From contig JAQFVV010006232.1 of the NCBI GenBank assembly GCA_028023455.1, forward strand, positions 930,001 through 994,000: DNA of 64,000 bases. The letters are read 5' to 3'. Below, one piece after another: positions 48,045 through 59,780 of this stretch; positions within the stretch are counted from its first letter, which is position 1; each line of letters opens with the position of its first letter. Position numbers and translations under genes: made by a program. The DNA is from Epiperipatus broadwayi. Taxonomy: Eukaryota; Onychophora; Udeonychophora; Euonychophora; Peripatidae. The notes under the pieces were generated by a model that did no database searches, had not been told where the DNA came from, and saw nothing but the letters and a program-made list of their open reading frames with translations.

Positions 48045-50815
48045 TGTAACGGACAGAAAAATACTATTAACAGTCCTTTAAAAATGAGCCATATATATTT
48101 AGGTTATATACTCATCCATACCTCTAAAGATCTGACAGATATTGACAGCCAAAAGAATGATTAGCATTTCACAATTTTGAATTAGATAAAAGAATTCAAT
48201 AACTGCTCTTAAAGTATACAATGTTCCTTGAACACTCAGATAATCATCACATTTCAGCCTCTCTAAGCTACTACAACCCATAATAGTTTTCTGCAAACAC
48301 TATTGCACTGCCCTGCTTACATCTAAGTCTTATGGGCTATTATTATAAAATATTGCCTTGCTCATCTTTGGGAGTCTTAGAGACAAATATTATACATATA
48401 TCAAAAAGAACTATACCTTACTCTCTCTGGAGTCTTAAAGGTAAAATCATGGCAGGACTACTGTTAACTGCTTCATGATAAATAGTAACTAACATGATAA
48501 TTTGGGTTGGAGCAATGAATGAAATCAATCAGTCACAAGTGACATAAATACATCACATCCTCAAGACAATGATTACAATTCCCCATCCAACATCAATACT
48601 TGCAACAGAACCAATCAAACTTCAACAATCAAATATCCAATCCAACCCCAAAAACTATAGATTTTCTACAACAAAATATGTAACAGACTGTAAAACCCTT
48701 TAGGATGGTACACCCAGAGCCTTCTCTACTTACAGGTCCTATTACTACTTGGGATTCTAACTCAGTCTAGACATTTGCCTTTAACTCTGCTCAAAGATGG
48801 ATTTAAATAGGATGGCAATAATATGACCTCTATATAGATCCTTAATGGCTATTGCTAATAATATATTTAAAAATCTGTATATATGTATAATAGCTATTCT
48901 GATGAGTGAAGTATGAATGAGGATTAACAATCTAGAGACCAGAGAAACAAATATTTTAACTTCAAACAACAAATATTTATTAACAGATCATGCCTAAAGT
49001 TATAATATTTATAAATCAACAAAATATATACATGGTTATTATAAAATATTAATTTATCTCTACAACAATAAGACTAGCTGTAATTTAAATATTAAAATAT
49101 GAGTTGAAATAAAAATTATAAAATTATAGTACATAATTTACAATAATGTATCAATTATTTTAAATATGAAATTATATTACTAGATGTATGATTATCATTT
49201 TGTTTATGTCCTTTAAATGTATCTCAAGGTTATGTCCATGAATTGCTAATTTGTGTTTTGTATAGTTCATTCATAAACAGTTATTCATTTAAACAAGAAA
49301 ATGTTATATATATTTACTTATTAATTAGTTTGATTTTAATATATTAATTGTCTAATAAATGTAAATATTTAAAATCTTACCTTTTGTTTTAGTTATTGTC
49401 CAGTTTAATTTAAGCATTCAATTAAGCTAATATTTTATTTACAAACATAGATAATATATTTATGTATACTTTGACTTGTGTATTTCTCTCACCCCATAAA
49501 AATCTAAACAAATGGGTTCTTTTTTAAAAAAATGTTTGCTACAAATGAATAAAAGGGTGAGAAAAATTCATAACTCAACTCTCAGTATACATTTAAAAAA
49601 AATATTTAAAGCATAAAATTTAATGAAATTTCAGAATTCCTTAAAACAATAGCAAGTTAAATTTTCAAGAGCAGCTTCTGTATTCTTAGCGGATAATGTC
49701 TTTCTTTTATCACGTATATTAAATCATGTTAAACATTCTAAGCATTAACAATTCCCATGACGAAATTGAATTCCTGGGCATTTGATTTTAAAGCCATGCA
49801 TTTCAATTCCATCTCCAGATCTTTCCACGTTGATTTAAACATTAAATATACCAATGAATATGATCCTCCATCACATGCTAACGACACCAAGAGGATAGAA
49901 AAATCCCCTGACACTTAATTAGCAAAAGTGCATTGTTAGATATTATTTACACACATATAAATTGTTAAATATAAATCTTTTTCCAAGGCTTGCATTATAA
50001 TATAAAAGAAACGCTATTTCTATGCAGTTTTTATTTATATATATATATGAGACGCATGATAAAGATTTTACTTTAAAAGTAATAAAAATTAGTGTTAATA
50101 AAGTTCTATTTCATCATTAGTTGATTTCATTTTATTCAAGAAACATTTTATAGCAATTATAATTTTTTTGACAACGATAAATAACTATGAAGCTCTTAGC
50201 ATTTATTTGAACGAATGAAAGTTTATCAATTAAACAATGTCTTTTTTTCTTTTTTTAAAATATTTTACACTTATCAATAATAAAATTCCACATATTAAAC
50301 AGTTTATTTTTAATAATGCAAGGAAATCATAATAACTAATATAATTAAAATATTCTTATCTACAACTTTACTTTCACGTACTTCATATTTAAAAAAAAAA
50401 AAAACCAACAACAACTAAAAAAAAACCCTGTTGCTTAGATATTTTTCCATGTTCCCAAAATCAATAAAGGTTTACTCTTTTTTTTTCTCTTTTAAACAAA
50501 AGAAATGTGGTTACTAAAATTTAATGTCAAATATTTTCTTTATTATTTTTGTCACGTCATGATTTAAAATCTACATTCATGTATAAATGTGTATATGTAT
50601 TTATTTTATTTTACATTTAATAAAAAATAAACTTGTTCATTCCTTTATGAATGTATGGTTATGTTTGTGTGCATATATTATGTATATATGTCTCCAAATA
50701 TCTAAAAAAAATTAGGTTTTAAAAGTTGGCTGCCTATTTAATCTTTATACATTTTTATCCTAAAACATCAGTTACTTATTATTATTTTTTTATAAGGATT
50801 GGGCATCACCTTACA
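48045..50815 (-). repeat. 3' LTR
   Basis: Matches 54,729-57,498 throughout, with scattered substitutions and small indels. Short minus-strand frames of 63-65 codons occur in both LTRs and are not convincing genes. Outer flank ATAT lies at 48,041-48,044, within a TA tract. Confidence 0.88.
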
Positions 50816-50831
50816 TTTTCCCTACCCTTAG
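50816..50831 (-). promoter_or_regulatory. Polypurine tract
   Basis: Minus strand AAGGGTAGGGAAAA directly abuts the TG of the 3' LTR. This is the primer site for plus-strand DNA synthesis and fixes the LTR boundary and element orientation. Confidence 0.85.
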
Positions 50832-51454
50832 AAGGTTAAAATTTAGACCATTGTCAAAATTTTAGCACATAAACAAAGGTTTGGATGGTTATTGTGTTGG
50901 ATAATTTTATTCTTTTTAAATAGGGAGAGTTCTAATGCTGTCATACTTATTTTAATTTACTCATCAATATACATTTGCTTTTTATATTACTCATTTTTGT
51001 TAGATTTCTATCCATATCTCTTTCATCTTAACATTGAATTACTATCATCATTAACATTGTTCCTATTATCTTTACTAGAATTACTAACTATATGATGGTT
51101 GTATACTCTTAATTTGACTGGTTAAGTGTCTCTGTTTCAGAAGGCACATATTTGGGTTTGTCAGCCTATATCCTGCTCCCTAGGAGTCTTATTGGATTTT
51201 TATAAGGTCTGAACAAAATATGGGATTCCCACATTGTATGGGTTTAATTCCCACATCTCAGTCAATTCTAAGATACCTCAATAAAATGTTTCAACATTAA
51301 TTTGAGTGCATCCTCATCACATCTATCTACTCTAGTTATTTACTCACAAACAATGCTGTCTTTCTCATTACAATATACTTGCATATACCCATTTACATTT
51401 TTTTATAAACTCTTCTTTCACCTAATTTAATCATGATCATTTGTTTATTAATAA

Positions 51455-51961
51455 CTAAGCTTCTGTATTTGGCAGTTCTTCTTGACAACCACTGTATGGC
51501 TTTAATATCTGAGCATTATAACTTCCTTTTATTTCTCCATCAATATTTAACCAATATGCATTTGGGCCAGCTTGTTTCACAATAGCATATGGTCCCACAT
51601 ATTGTTGACAAAATTTATGATAAACATTTTCCATTGGTTTACTTGGGTTATGTGTTCTCACAAAAACCTTATCTCCAATCTTAAAGTGATGTCTACTTTT
51701 CTTCCCCTTTTTATTTCTAAAATTAGATTTATTAATTAACTGTTGGCGAGCCATTTGAATTTTAGTTTCTATGTCATATTGATGACATTCAATTGGAGAT
51801 TGGTATTTTACAAATAATGAAGGAATAGGTTGGTTAAAATGTAGTTGGATGGGTGTGAATCCAGTAGATTCATTTGCATCCCAATTTATGTAATTCACTA
51901 CCCATTCTGTCTGCTTCGCCCACCCCCTATCATCTACATTTTTATAAGATTTAATAGTCAA
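51455..51961 (-). pseudogene. Integrase C-terminal fragment (GPY/F type)
   Basis: A 168-codon frame from the end of a pol gene: WVVNYINWDANESTGFTPIQ (end of the catalytic core, the STG.TP motif), a basic linker, FKIGDKVFVRTHNPSK, YVGPYAIVKQAGPNAYWL (the GPY/F module) and QILKPY. Such domains aid target-DNA binding by Ty3/Gypsy integrases. The D,D-35-E core upstream is absent. Confidence 0.75.
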
Positions 51962-52098
51962 AAGTAAACAACATTTTTTTTATATACATATATACTCACT
52001 TAACATTATTTACAGGGTTAAATCATTAAGAAAGTCCATTGTTTATGTTTCAGGTTCACAATCATGAAGTCTGTCCCTTAATTTGTGCCTTTCTCTTT

Positions 52099-52566
52099 TT
52101 AAGGACTTTCATTTACATATTCAATAAATGTGAAGGGACCTTCATAAGTGTTGCAAAGCTTATGGAACCTGGGACCTTTCTGTTTCTTTAAAGGGAGTAT
52201 AGTTGATCCCAGTAACATCTGGCAACTATCTATGACTTGATCATCTTCCTGACTATGAAGAGACTTGTTATGCCATAATACACATGTAAGATGAACAAGT
52301 GTCTCGACTTCATTGGTCCTTTCAAAGTTGGCTTCACTAATGGGACAATTTTCTTTTGGGTAAAGCCTTTGAGCATATAATAACCTTTCTTGGATTTTGC
52401 TACTATGTTCATGAACCTTATATTTAGAACAAACTTCATGTTCTGAACATTGGCTGCTCACATTAACTTGTTTTGCTCGATCGTCTAATGTATTCATTCC
52501 CATACTCTTCATGGGAAGGATTGAATCAGCATCATTCCAAAATGTTTTTGGGATCACTCCTCCCAA
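52099..52566 (-). pseudogene. Second pol/integrase-like remnant
   Basis: A 155-codon frame. Its end (GPRFHKLCNTYEGPFTFIEYV) resembles a GPY/F module, as if a second integrase C-terminus or a diverged duplicate were present. The rest (Cys/His-containing, for example CSEHEVCSKYKVHEH) is not recognised. Confidence 0.4.
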
Positions 52567-52816
52567 CTTAAAATTGGTGGATTTCTAATATGTCTTCAGA
52601 TACTTGCTGAGTCCAATTAACAGAAGATTCATGTACAAGAGAAGTTTTCATAGTAAAAGAATACTTAGTACTTCGATTAGATTCAAAAATGAAACTAGGT
52701 GGTTTTTTATATCATTAATACCACAACTCACACTATCTATCCTATTATTAATATCATAAGTTTTAGATTCTATCCTATCTATATTTTCCTTTATACACAT
52801 TATCTTTGCTTCCAAA

Positions 52817-53868
52817 TTAACTATTTATTTTGATCTCCAAATCATCAATATCAGTTTTGGTTGCCATAGTAATCTTCATATCCTCTATCTTAGTGGATTC
52901 CTGGGCTTGTTGAACCTCCTTAACTTTATTCTCAATTTGATTGGTAATACTTTCTTTAAACCCAGTAAATCGCTCTTGACACTGCAAGTTCACTATATCT
53001 ATATTTATTCTCATCTCTTCTACATTTCGCTTTAATTCCATACTACTGTTATGCACTTCATTCATCTCTGAAAATAACTGCTCCATGGCTGTAGAAAATT
53101 TCATTTCAATGCCACTAATTCTTTTCTTAACCTCCTCATCCAATTTGTCAATATCAGCCTTAGTTACCATGTTGCTTATTTCGGCCTTGATTATATTCAT
53201 CTGACCACTCATGGCATCATTCTGACCATTAATATCAGCCTTGACTGTATCTATCTGACCACTCATGCTATCCATCCGACCACTCATGGCATCCATCTGA
53301 CCATTCATGTCAGCCTTGACTATATCTATCTGCCCACTTATGCTATCCATCTGACCATTCATCTGACCACTCATGCTATCCATCCGACCATTCATGTCAG
53401 CCTTGACTATATATATCTGACCATTTATGCTATCCATCCTCATATCAGCTTTCATGGCATCCATCCGACCATTCATGTCATTTATCTGACCAGTTATGCT
53501 ATCCATCTGACCACTCATGTTGCTTATATCAGCCTTGGTTGCCATATTATCCATTCAACCCAATAATGTTTGGAGCATCTGCATCATGGCTCCACTATCT
53601 TCTGTAACCTGTGTTAGTCCAATTCCAGGTGATTGAGCAGACTGTTCATTATAGTCTCCTTGAATTTGAGATATCATTTGTTTTTCCTCTTGCATTGAGA
53701 AAGAATGCTCAGCTCCAACAATTGACCCCCCCCAGACACATTTATGTCTACTGATCCTACTTGTTCCATATTAGGATCATGCTCAGCTTCATTGCCACTA
53801 ACATCCTGCAGCTTTACATATAATTCCTTACTCATACTTGATAAATACCTCCCACTTCTGAGAAACAT
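52817..53868 (-). pseudogene. gag-like protein with heptad-repeat coiled coil, broken
   Basis: The N-terminal piece begins at 53,868 (MFLRSGRYLSSMSKELY). At a run of eight C's (minus strand G's) near 53,727-53,734 the frame shifts; another frame carries on (GAEHSFSMQEEKQM...MMQMLQTLLG) to a TGA at 53,555-53,557, and the third part (53,554-52,817, 245 codons) follows in that frame. It is built of 7-residue repeats such as QMDSMSG, QIDIVKA and DMNGQMD, then a more ordinary helical segment. Long coiled coils are usual in gag proteins and would drive particle assembly. No zinc knuckle is seen. Confidence 0.65.
53165..53525 (-). repeat. 21-bp minisatellite encoding heptads in gag
   Basis: About 16 variant copies of a 21-bp unit (plus strand form like CTGACCACTCATGCTATCCAT). 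Each copy codes for one heptad, so slippage changes coiled-coil length without shifting the frame. Confidence 0.8.
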
Positions 53869-54364
53869 ACAAAATAAACTAATACTTTTCTTTAAAATAT
53901 CTACTCTATGGCAAAATTATTTCTTTTTATATAATATTCTATAATATGTCATAGGATCTCCTACCAACTTGTGTCATCTCATGTGAATTTGGTTACCTTA
54001 AGTATTTTACATATCATGGGTATTAATGCCGGTTTTATATATTTTGCCCTTTATCTGCTTCACTTGCCTACTCTTATTAGATTCTTGACCAACTATTTAG
54101 TTTTGGCCTCTATTTATTAATTCATACTTTCACTCAGAGTTATTTGAACTTATTGTTGATTGACTAAATTAATTATACCATTAAGTTGCCACACCATTTA
54201 ATCCATAAGGTTATGTAATTTTAGTTTATTAAATGACTAACTAAAATATGATAAATCAGGTTATACTGAAATTATAGACAATTTCTCATATATTCAATTT
54301 ATGTCACACTAAAAATATACAGTAACATATGATAGACTTAACTCTTTAAAGCTCAACACATTGT

Positions 54365-54745
54365 GTATCAAAATGTAATAGACAAAACTTTTCACATGCA
54401 GTGAGTCTAAGTATTCAAGCTTACCACATTGCATGCCAAAAATGTAACAGACAATAAACTAGAATGAATTTAATAATTGGCTATTATGAATGCGACGTGA
54501 TAATCAACTTTCATTAAATCTATATATGTTGGTGTACCTATTATTCAGACTTCACTGTTGATGATGTCAAAAATGTAACAGTATGTAGTTTGTATCTGTG
54601 GTGAACTTACATTTTCAGGCCCAAAACGTTGTGCACCAAAATATGTAATGGACCGTAAAATGTAACGGCAGTCTACAGGGTGTGAGATTTAATTAATCGA
54701 AGCCCCAAACATTTGGGTAGCCAAAATATGTAATGGACTGAAAAA
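54365..54745 (-). repeat. Reiterated LTR-end/primer-site modules
   Basis: The motif CAAAAT(AT)GTAAYRGAC recurs with TG at about 54,374, 54,443, 54,575, 54,645 and finally 54,729, where it is the LTR edge. Spacings are 69, 132, 70 and 84, near multiples of 66-70. In minus-strand sense each module is the LTR end (TTACA) plus the following TTTTGG, as if the LTR/primer-binding junction had been amplified in tandem and then decayed. Confidence 0.6.
54703..54728 (-). promoter_or_regulatory. Candidate primer-binding site
   Basis: Minus strand, directly after the 5' LTR: TATTT then TGGCTACCCAAATG. A TGG five bases after the LTR is the usual start of a tRNA-complementary site. The matching tRNA cannot be named by eye. 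Confidence 0.4.
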
Positions 54746-57498
54746 TACTATCAACAGTCTTTTAAAAATGAGTTATATATTTAGGTTATATACTCATCCA
54801 TACCTCTAAAGATCTGACAGATATTGACAGCCAAAAGAATGATTAGCATTTCACAATTTTGAGTTAGATAAAAGAATTCAATCACTGCTCTTAAAGTATA
54901 CAATGTTCCATGAACACTCAGATGATCATCACATTTCAGCCTCTCTAAGCTACTACAACCCATAATAGTTTTCTGCAAACACTATTGCACTGCCCTGCTT
55001 ACATCTAAGTCTTACGGGCTATTATTATAAAATATTGCCTTGCTCATCTTTGGGAGTCTTAGAGACAAATATTATACATATATCAAAAAGAACTATACCT
55101 TACTCTCTCTGGAGTCTTAAAGGTAAAATCATGGCAGGACTACTGTTAACTGCTTCATAATAAATAGTAACTAACATGATAATTTGGGTTGGAGCAATGA
55201 ATGAAATCAATCAGTCACAAGTGACATGAATACATCACATCCTCAAGACAATGATAACAATTCCCCATCCAACATCAATACTTGCAACAGAACCAACCAA
55301 ACTTCAACATTCAAATATCCAATCCAACCCCAAAAACTATAGATTTTCTACAACAAAATATGTAACAGACTGTAAAACCCTTTAGGATGGTATACCCAGA
55401 GCCTTCTCTACTTACAGGTCCTATTACTACTCGGGGTTCTAACTCAGTCTAGACATTTGCCTTTAACTCTGCTCAAGGATGGATTTAAATAGGATGGCAA
55501 TAATATGACCTCTATATAGATCCTTAATGGCTATTGCTAATAATATATTTAAAAATCTGTATATATGTATAATAGCTATTCTGGTGAGTGAAGTATGAAT
55601 GATGCTTAACAATCTAGAGACCAGAGAAACAAAGATTTTAACTTTAAACAACAAATATTTATTAACAGATCATGCCTAAAGTTATAATATTTATAAATCA
55701 ACAAAATATATACATGGTTATTATATTATAAAATATTAATTTATCTCTACAACAATAAGACTAGCTGTAATTTAAATATTAAAATATGAGTTGAAATAAA
55801 AATTATAAAATTATAGTGCATAATTTACAATAATGTATCAATTATTTTAAATATGAAATTATATTACTAGATGTATGATTATCATTTTGTTTATGTCCTT
55901 TAAATGTATCTCAAGGTTATGTCCATGAATTGCTAATTTGTGTTTTGTATAGTTCATTCATAAACAGTTATTCATTTAAACAAGAAAATGTTATATATAT
56001 TTACTTATTAATTAGTTTGATTTTAATATATTAATTGTCTAATAAATGTAAATATTTAAAATCTTACCTTTTGTTTTAGTCATTGTCCAGTTTAATTTAA
56101 GGATTCAATTACGCTAATATTTTATTTACAAACATATATAATATATTTATGTATACTTTTGAGTTGTGTATTTCTCTCACCCTATAAAAATCTAAACAAA
56201 TGGGTTATTTTTTTTTAAAATGTTTGCTACAAATGAATAAAAGGGTGAGAAAAATTCATAACTCAACTCTCAGTATATATTTAAAAAAAATATTTAAAGC
56301 ATAAAATTTAATGAAATTTCAGAATTCCTTAAAACAATAGCAAGTTAAATTTTCAAGAGCAGCTTCTGTATTCTTAGCAGATAATGTCTTTCTTTTATCA
56401 CGTATATTAAATCATGTTAAACATTCTAAGCATTAACAATTCCCATGACGAAATTGAATTCCTGGGCATTTGATTTTAAAGCCATGCATTTCCATTTCCA
56501 TCTCCAGATCTTTCCACGTTAATTTAAACATTAAATATACCAATGAATATGATCCTCCATCACACTCCAATGACACCAAGAGGCTAGAAAAATCTCCTGA
56601 CACTTAATTAGCAAAAGTGCATTGTTAGATATTATTTACACACATATAAATTGTTAAATATAAATCTTTTTCCAAGGCTTGCATTATAATGTAAAACAAA
56701 CGCTATTTTTATGCAGTTTTTATTTATATATATATGAGATGCATGATAAAGATTTTACTTTAAAAGTAATAAAAATTAGTGTTAATAAAGTTCTATTTCA
56801 TCATTAGTTGATTTTATTTTATTCAAGAAACATTTTATAGCAATTATAATTTTTTTGACAACGATAAATAACTATGAAGCTCTTAGCATTTATTTGAACG
56901 AATGAAAGTTTATCAATTAAACAATGTCTTTTTTTTAAATATTTTACACTTATCAATAATAAAATTCCAAATATTAAACAGTTTATTTTTAATAACGAAA
57001 GGAAATCATAATAACTAATATAATAATTAAAATATTCTTATCTACAACTTTACTTTCACGTACTTCATTTTTAACAAAAAAAAAAAAACCAACAACAACT
57101 AAAAAAACCCTGTTGCTTAGATATTTTTCCATGTTCCCAAAATCAACAAAGGTTTACTCTTTTTTTTCTCTTTTAAACAAAAGAAACGTGGTTACTAAAA
57201 TTTTTAATGTCAAATATTTTCTTTATTATTTTTGTCATGTCATGATTTAAAATCTACATTCATGTATAAATGTGTATATGTATATATTTTATTTTACATT
57301 TAATAAAAAATAAATTTGTTCATTCCTTCATGAATGTATGGTTATGTTTGTGTGTATATATTATGTATATATGTCTCCAAATATCTAAAATAAAATAGGT
57401 TTTAAAAGTTGGCTGCCTATTTAATCTTTATACATTTTTATCCTAAAACATCAGTTACTTGTTATTATTTTTTTATACGGATTGGGCATCACCTTACA
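54729..57498 (-). repeat. 5' LTR
   Basis: Pairs with 48,045-50,815. The outer end (TGTAAGG in minus sense) abuts ATATATAT at 57,499. It would contain the promoter, but no TATA box can be singled out in such A+T-rich DNA. Confidence 0.88.
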
Positions 57499-57885
57499 AT
57501 ATATATATATATATATCTACATATATATATACATGAATGCATTCACTTAATCAAACTTGTCAAATAGTAAGCAAATAAGCAAAAGTTTCCTTTTATTATT
57601 GTAATCATTGTTATTACTTAAGGATGAAGAAAGTGCTCTAGAATTTTTGAATTTGCAATATCCAGTTTCAGTTTAGAATTGTGAAAAAACTACATGGTTT
57701 GCGCATGTACATTTTATATCTTCGGATCCATCTTTTTCTTATCTTTCAGATAATGTAAGTTCCATTTTTCTATTACAAAAATTGATAATTTTATGATAAT
57801 TTTTAGCTGTAATTTTTTTTGTCTTTTTTCCAGTTTTTTCATTTTAATGGAAATCTTTTTCATCATAAAAGTAAAGAGAGAAAAT

Positions 57886-59309
57886 ATGCAAGACTTCACT
57901 GATTCCAGCAATGACAGAAATTTTTTTGTAAGTCAGCTTTGGAACTCTGAGGCTTCTTCTTTTTGCAGTTCATTTGAGGAATTGTCTCAGTCAGATGTGG
58001 TATCAAATAAAGTTGTTTGAATACAAGTGCTACCTGTCTGTCTACTCCATCTCTGCCTACTGCAGGCCCATCTTTCTGACCAGATCTGAATGAGTTGCCG
58101 ATTAATGTTAGTGGGTCATCAAATTTTACTGTCTCCCAGACTCAAGTTTTTCACCCCAAGTGTGTATACAATTTTAGACTTTTTTCAATGATTATTATTT
58201 GATAAAAAATATTTGAAAAAATTATTTTTGAAATGAATATGTACACAGAACAAAAAAAGCCTGTGAATGGGTAAAATTGTCACATCGCAAATTATCTGCA
58301 TTTTTTGGCATGATAATAGGCATTTCCTCCATGTATCCAATACATGAATTAGATGACATATGGAGTTCTAATTTGAGAGTAAGAAAAACATATTTTGAAA
58401 ATATTATGACCTGAGATTTTATTCAATTTTGTCTTGTCTACATTTGAACAATAATAAAAAAATGCCAAATGCTAAAAGTAAAGATTTTGACAGGGTATAT
58501 AAACTTAGGCTGATAGACTACTGTAATGTAAATTTTAAATCTGCATATCAAATGCATAGAGAGATAGCAGTTGATGAAGCTATTATCAAATTTATTGGTC
58601 ATAATAGCATAAAACAATTTGATCTCTTAAAAACGATAAAGCAAGGGTTCAAATGGTGCATGTATGCAGATAACCATAATGGATATGTCTCATATGGAGT
58701 TGTATACAGGCAAAATTACAACTTCAGATGCTGGCCAGGGTCTGGGTAGTCAAGCTGTGCTGTCAGTAGTTTTGCTATATCTATCCAAACTGCATCATTT
58801 TATTTTTTGTGATAGATATTTTACAAGCATACAGTTAACAAAAGAGCTATCTGCAAACAAATTCTACTGTTGTGGCACACTAAATATAAATAGAAAAGGT
58901 ATCTCAGACAGTATCAAAGAATTGTATAAAAATTATACAAAAAATGAATAGGGGAAACTTATATTTTATAATTAATCAAGACAGTGGCCTTCAATTTTTA
59001 ATTTGGATGGATAAGAAGCCAATTCTAATGCTTACTAATGCTTATCCACTTTCTGAAAATGAGGCTGTTACAAAAAGGCACAAAAAAGGGAGACTTCATT
59101 CATATCCATGCCCACCTGCAATAAAAATATACAACTGCTACATGGGTGGAATAGACTAAATAGCACTGACTCTAACCCCTTTTTTGTTTAGCTGCAAGTA
59201 TGGAATTGGAATCTGTCCTAAGTGGATTGTAGTTATGCTTTTATCACCACTAACTACAATGAATTTAGCATTTTATAATTGTATTATTTTGGTTTGCTTT
59301 TTATCCTAC
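57886..59309 (+). pseudogene. piggyBac-type transposase, broken frame
   Basis: The first plausible ATG is at 57,886 (MQDFTDSSNDRNFF, an acidic Ser-rich N-terminus typical of the family). Through several frame changes one can follow KLSAFFGMIIGISSMYPI near 58,285, then REIAVDEAIIKFIGH (first catalytic Asp), LLKTIKQGFKWCMYAD, FCDRYFTSIQL (second Asp), CCGTLNINRKGI, and YNCYMGGID (third Asp). A TAA follows immediately at 59,157-59,159. C-terminal residues resembling the family's KW.. helix continue in another frame to about 59,280. All three Asp are kept but at least four frame breaks disable it. No TTAA-flanked terminal inverted repeats were found. Confidence 0.8.
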
Positions 59310-59436
59310 TAATTTTATGTATAATTTTATCTTTGTTTACTTTTTTAATAATTTTATGTATAATTTAAAATTTGTTTACTTTTTTAATAATTTTATATAT
59401 AATTTTAATGTTGTTTGCTTTTTTTAATAATAATTT
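59308..59436. repeat. Three tandem units of about 40 bp
   Basis: AATTTTATRTATAATTT plus a GTTTGCTTTTTT/GTTTACTTTTTT block repeats three times with small changes. It lies between the transposase remnant and the hairpin. Confidence 0.8.
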
Positions 59437-59780
59437 TATAATAAACTAAAGATTAGCCTTTCAAGCTAACATACATGCACTTTTTACGAATGTTAATAAT
59501 AATAAATGAATACTTTCATTTCCAACACAAAATAAAGTCTTTGTGAATGAATAAATGAATCACTTATTCATTCAACCCAAATGCTTATATATGGGTAAAT
59601 CTTAAGTATTGGATAAGATTTGCCCATATATAAGCATTTGGGTTGAATGAATATGTGATTCATTTATTCGTTCGCAAAGACTTTATCTTGTGTTGGAAAT
59701 GAAAGTATTCATTTATTATTATTAACATTTGTAAAAAAGCACATGTACGTTAGCTTGAAAGGCTAATCTTTAGTTTATTA
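59437..59780. mobile_element. Long hairpin, about 165-bp arms
   Basis: 59,437-59,604 and 59,614-59,780 are near-perfect reverse complements with a loop of about 9 bases. The arms run from AATAAACTAAAGATTAGCC to GGGTAAATCTTA. No coding frame and no complete hammerhead core. It may be a fold-back MITE; its link to the adjacent piggyBac is unknown. Confidence 0.8.

Larger units (their letters stand above)
48045..57498 (-). mobile_element. LTR retrotransposon with 2.77-kb LTRs and deleted interior
   Basis: Two direct repeats of about 2,770 bp (48,045-50,815 and 54,729-57,498) bracket a 3.9-kb interior. On the minus strand each LTR begins TGTAAGG and ends TTACA. A polypurine tract precedes the 3' LTR, and ATAT flanks both outer ends. 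The interior has gag and integrase C-terminal remnants but no protease, RT or RNase H, so it is a non-autonomous deletion form. The LTRs differ by a few percent by eye, which suggests moderate age. Confidence 0.88.

Noticed and set aside
48099-48296. 65-codon frames repeated in both LTRs (also 54,781-54,978) and 63-codon frames (48,781, 55,463)
   Set aside because: They are present twice only because the LTRs are duplicates. There is no recognisable domain, and the changes between copies do not favour silent sites.
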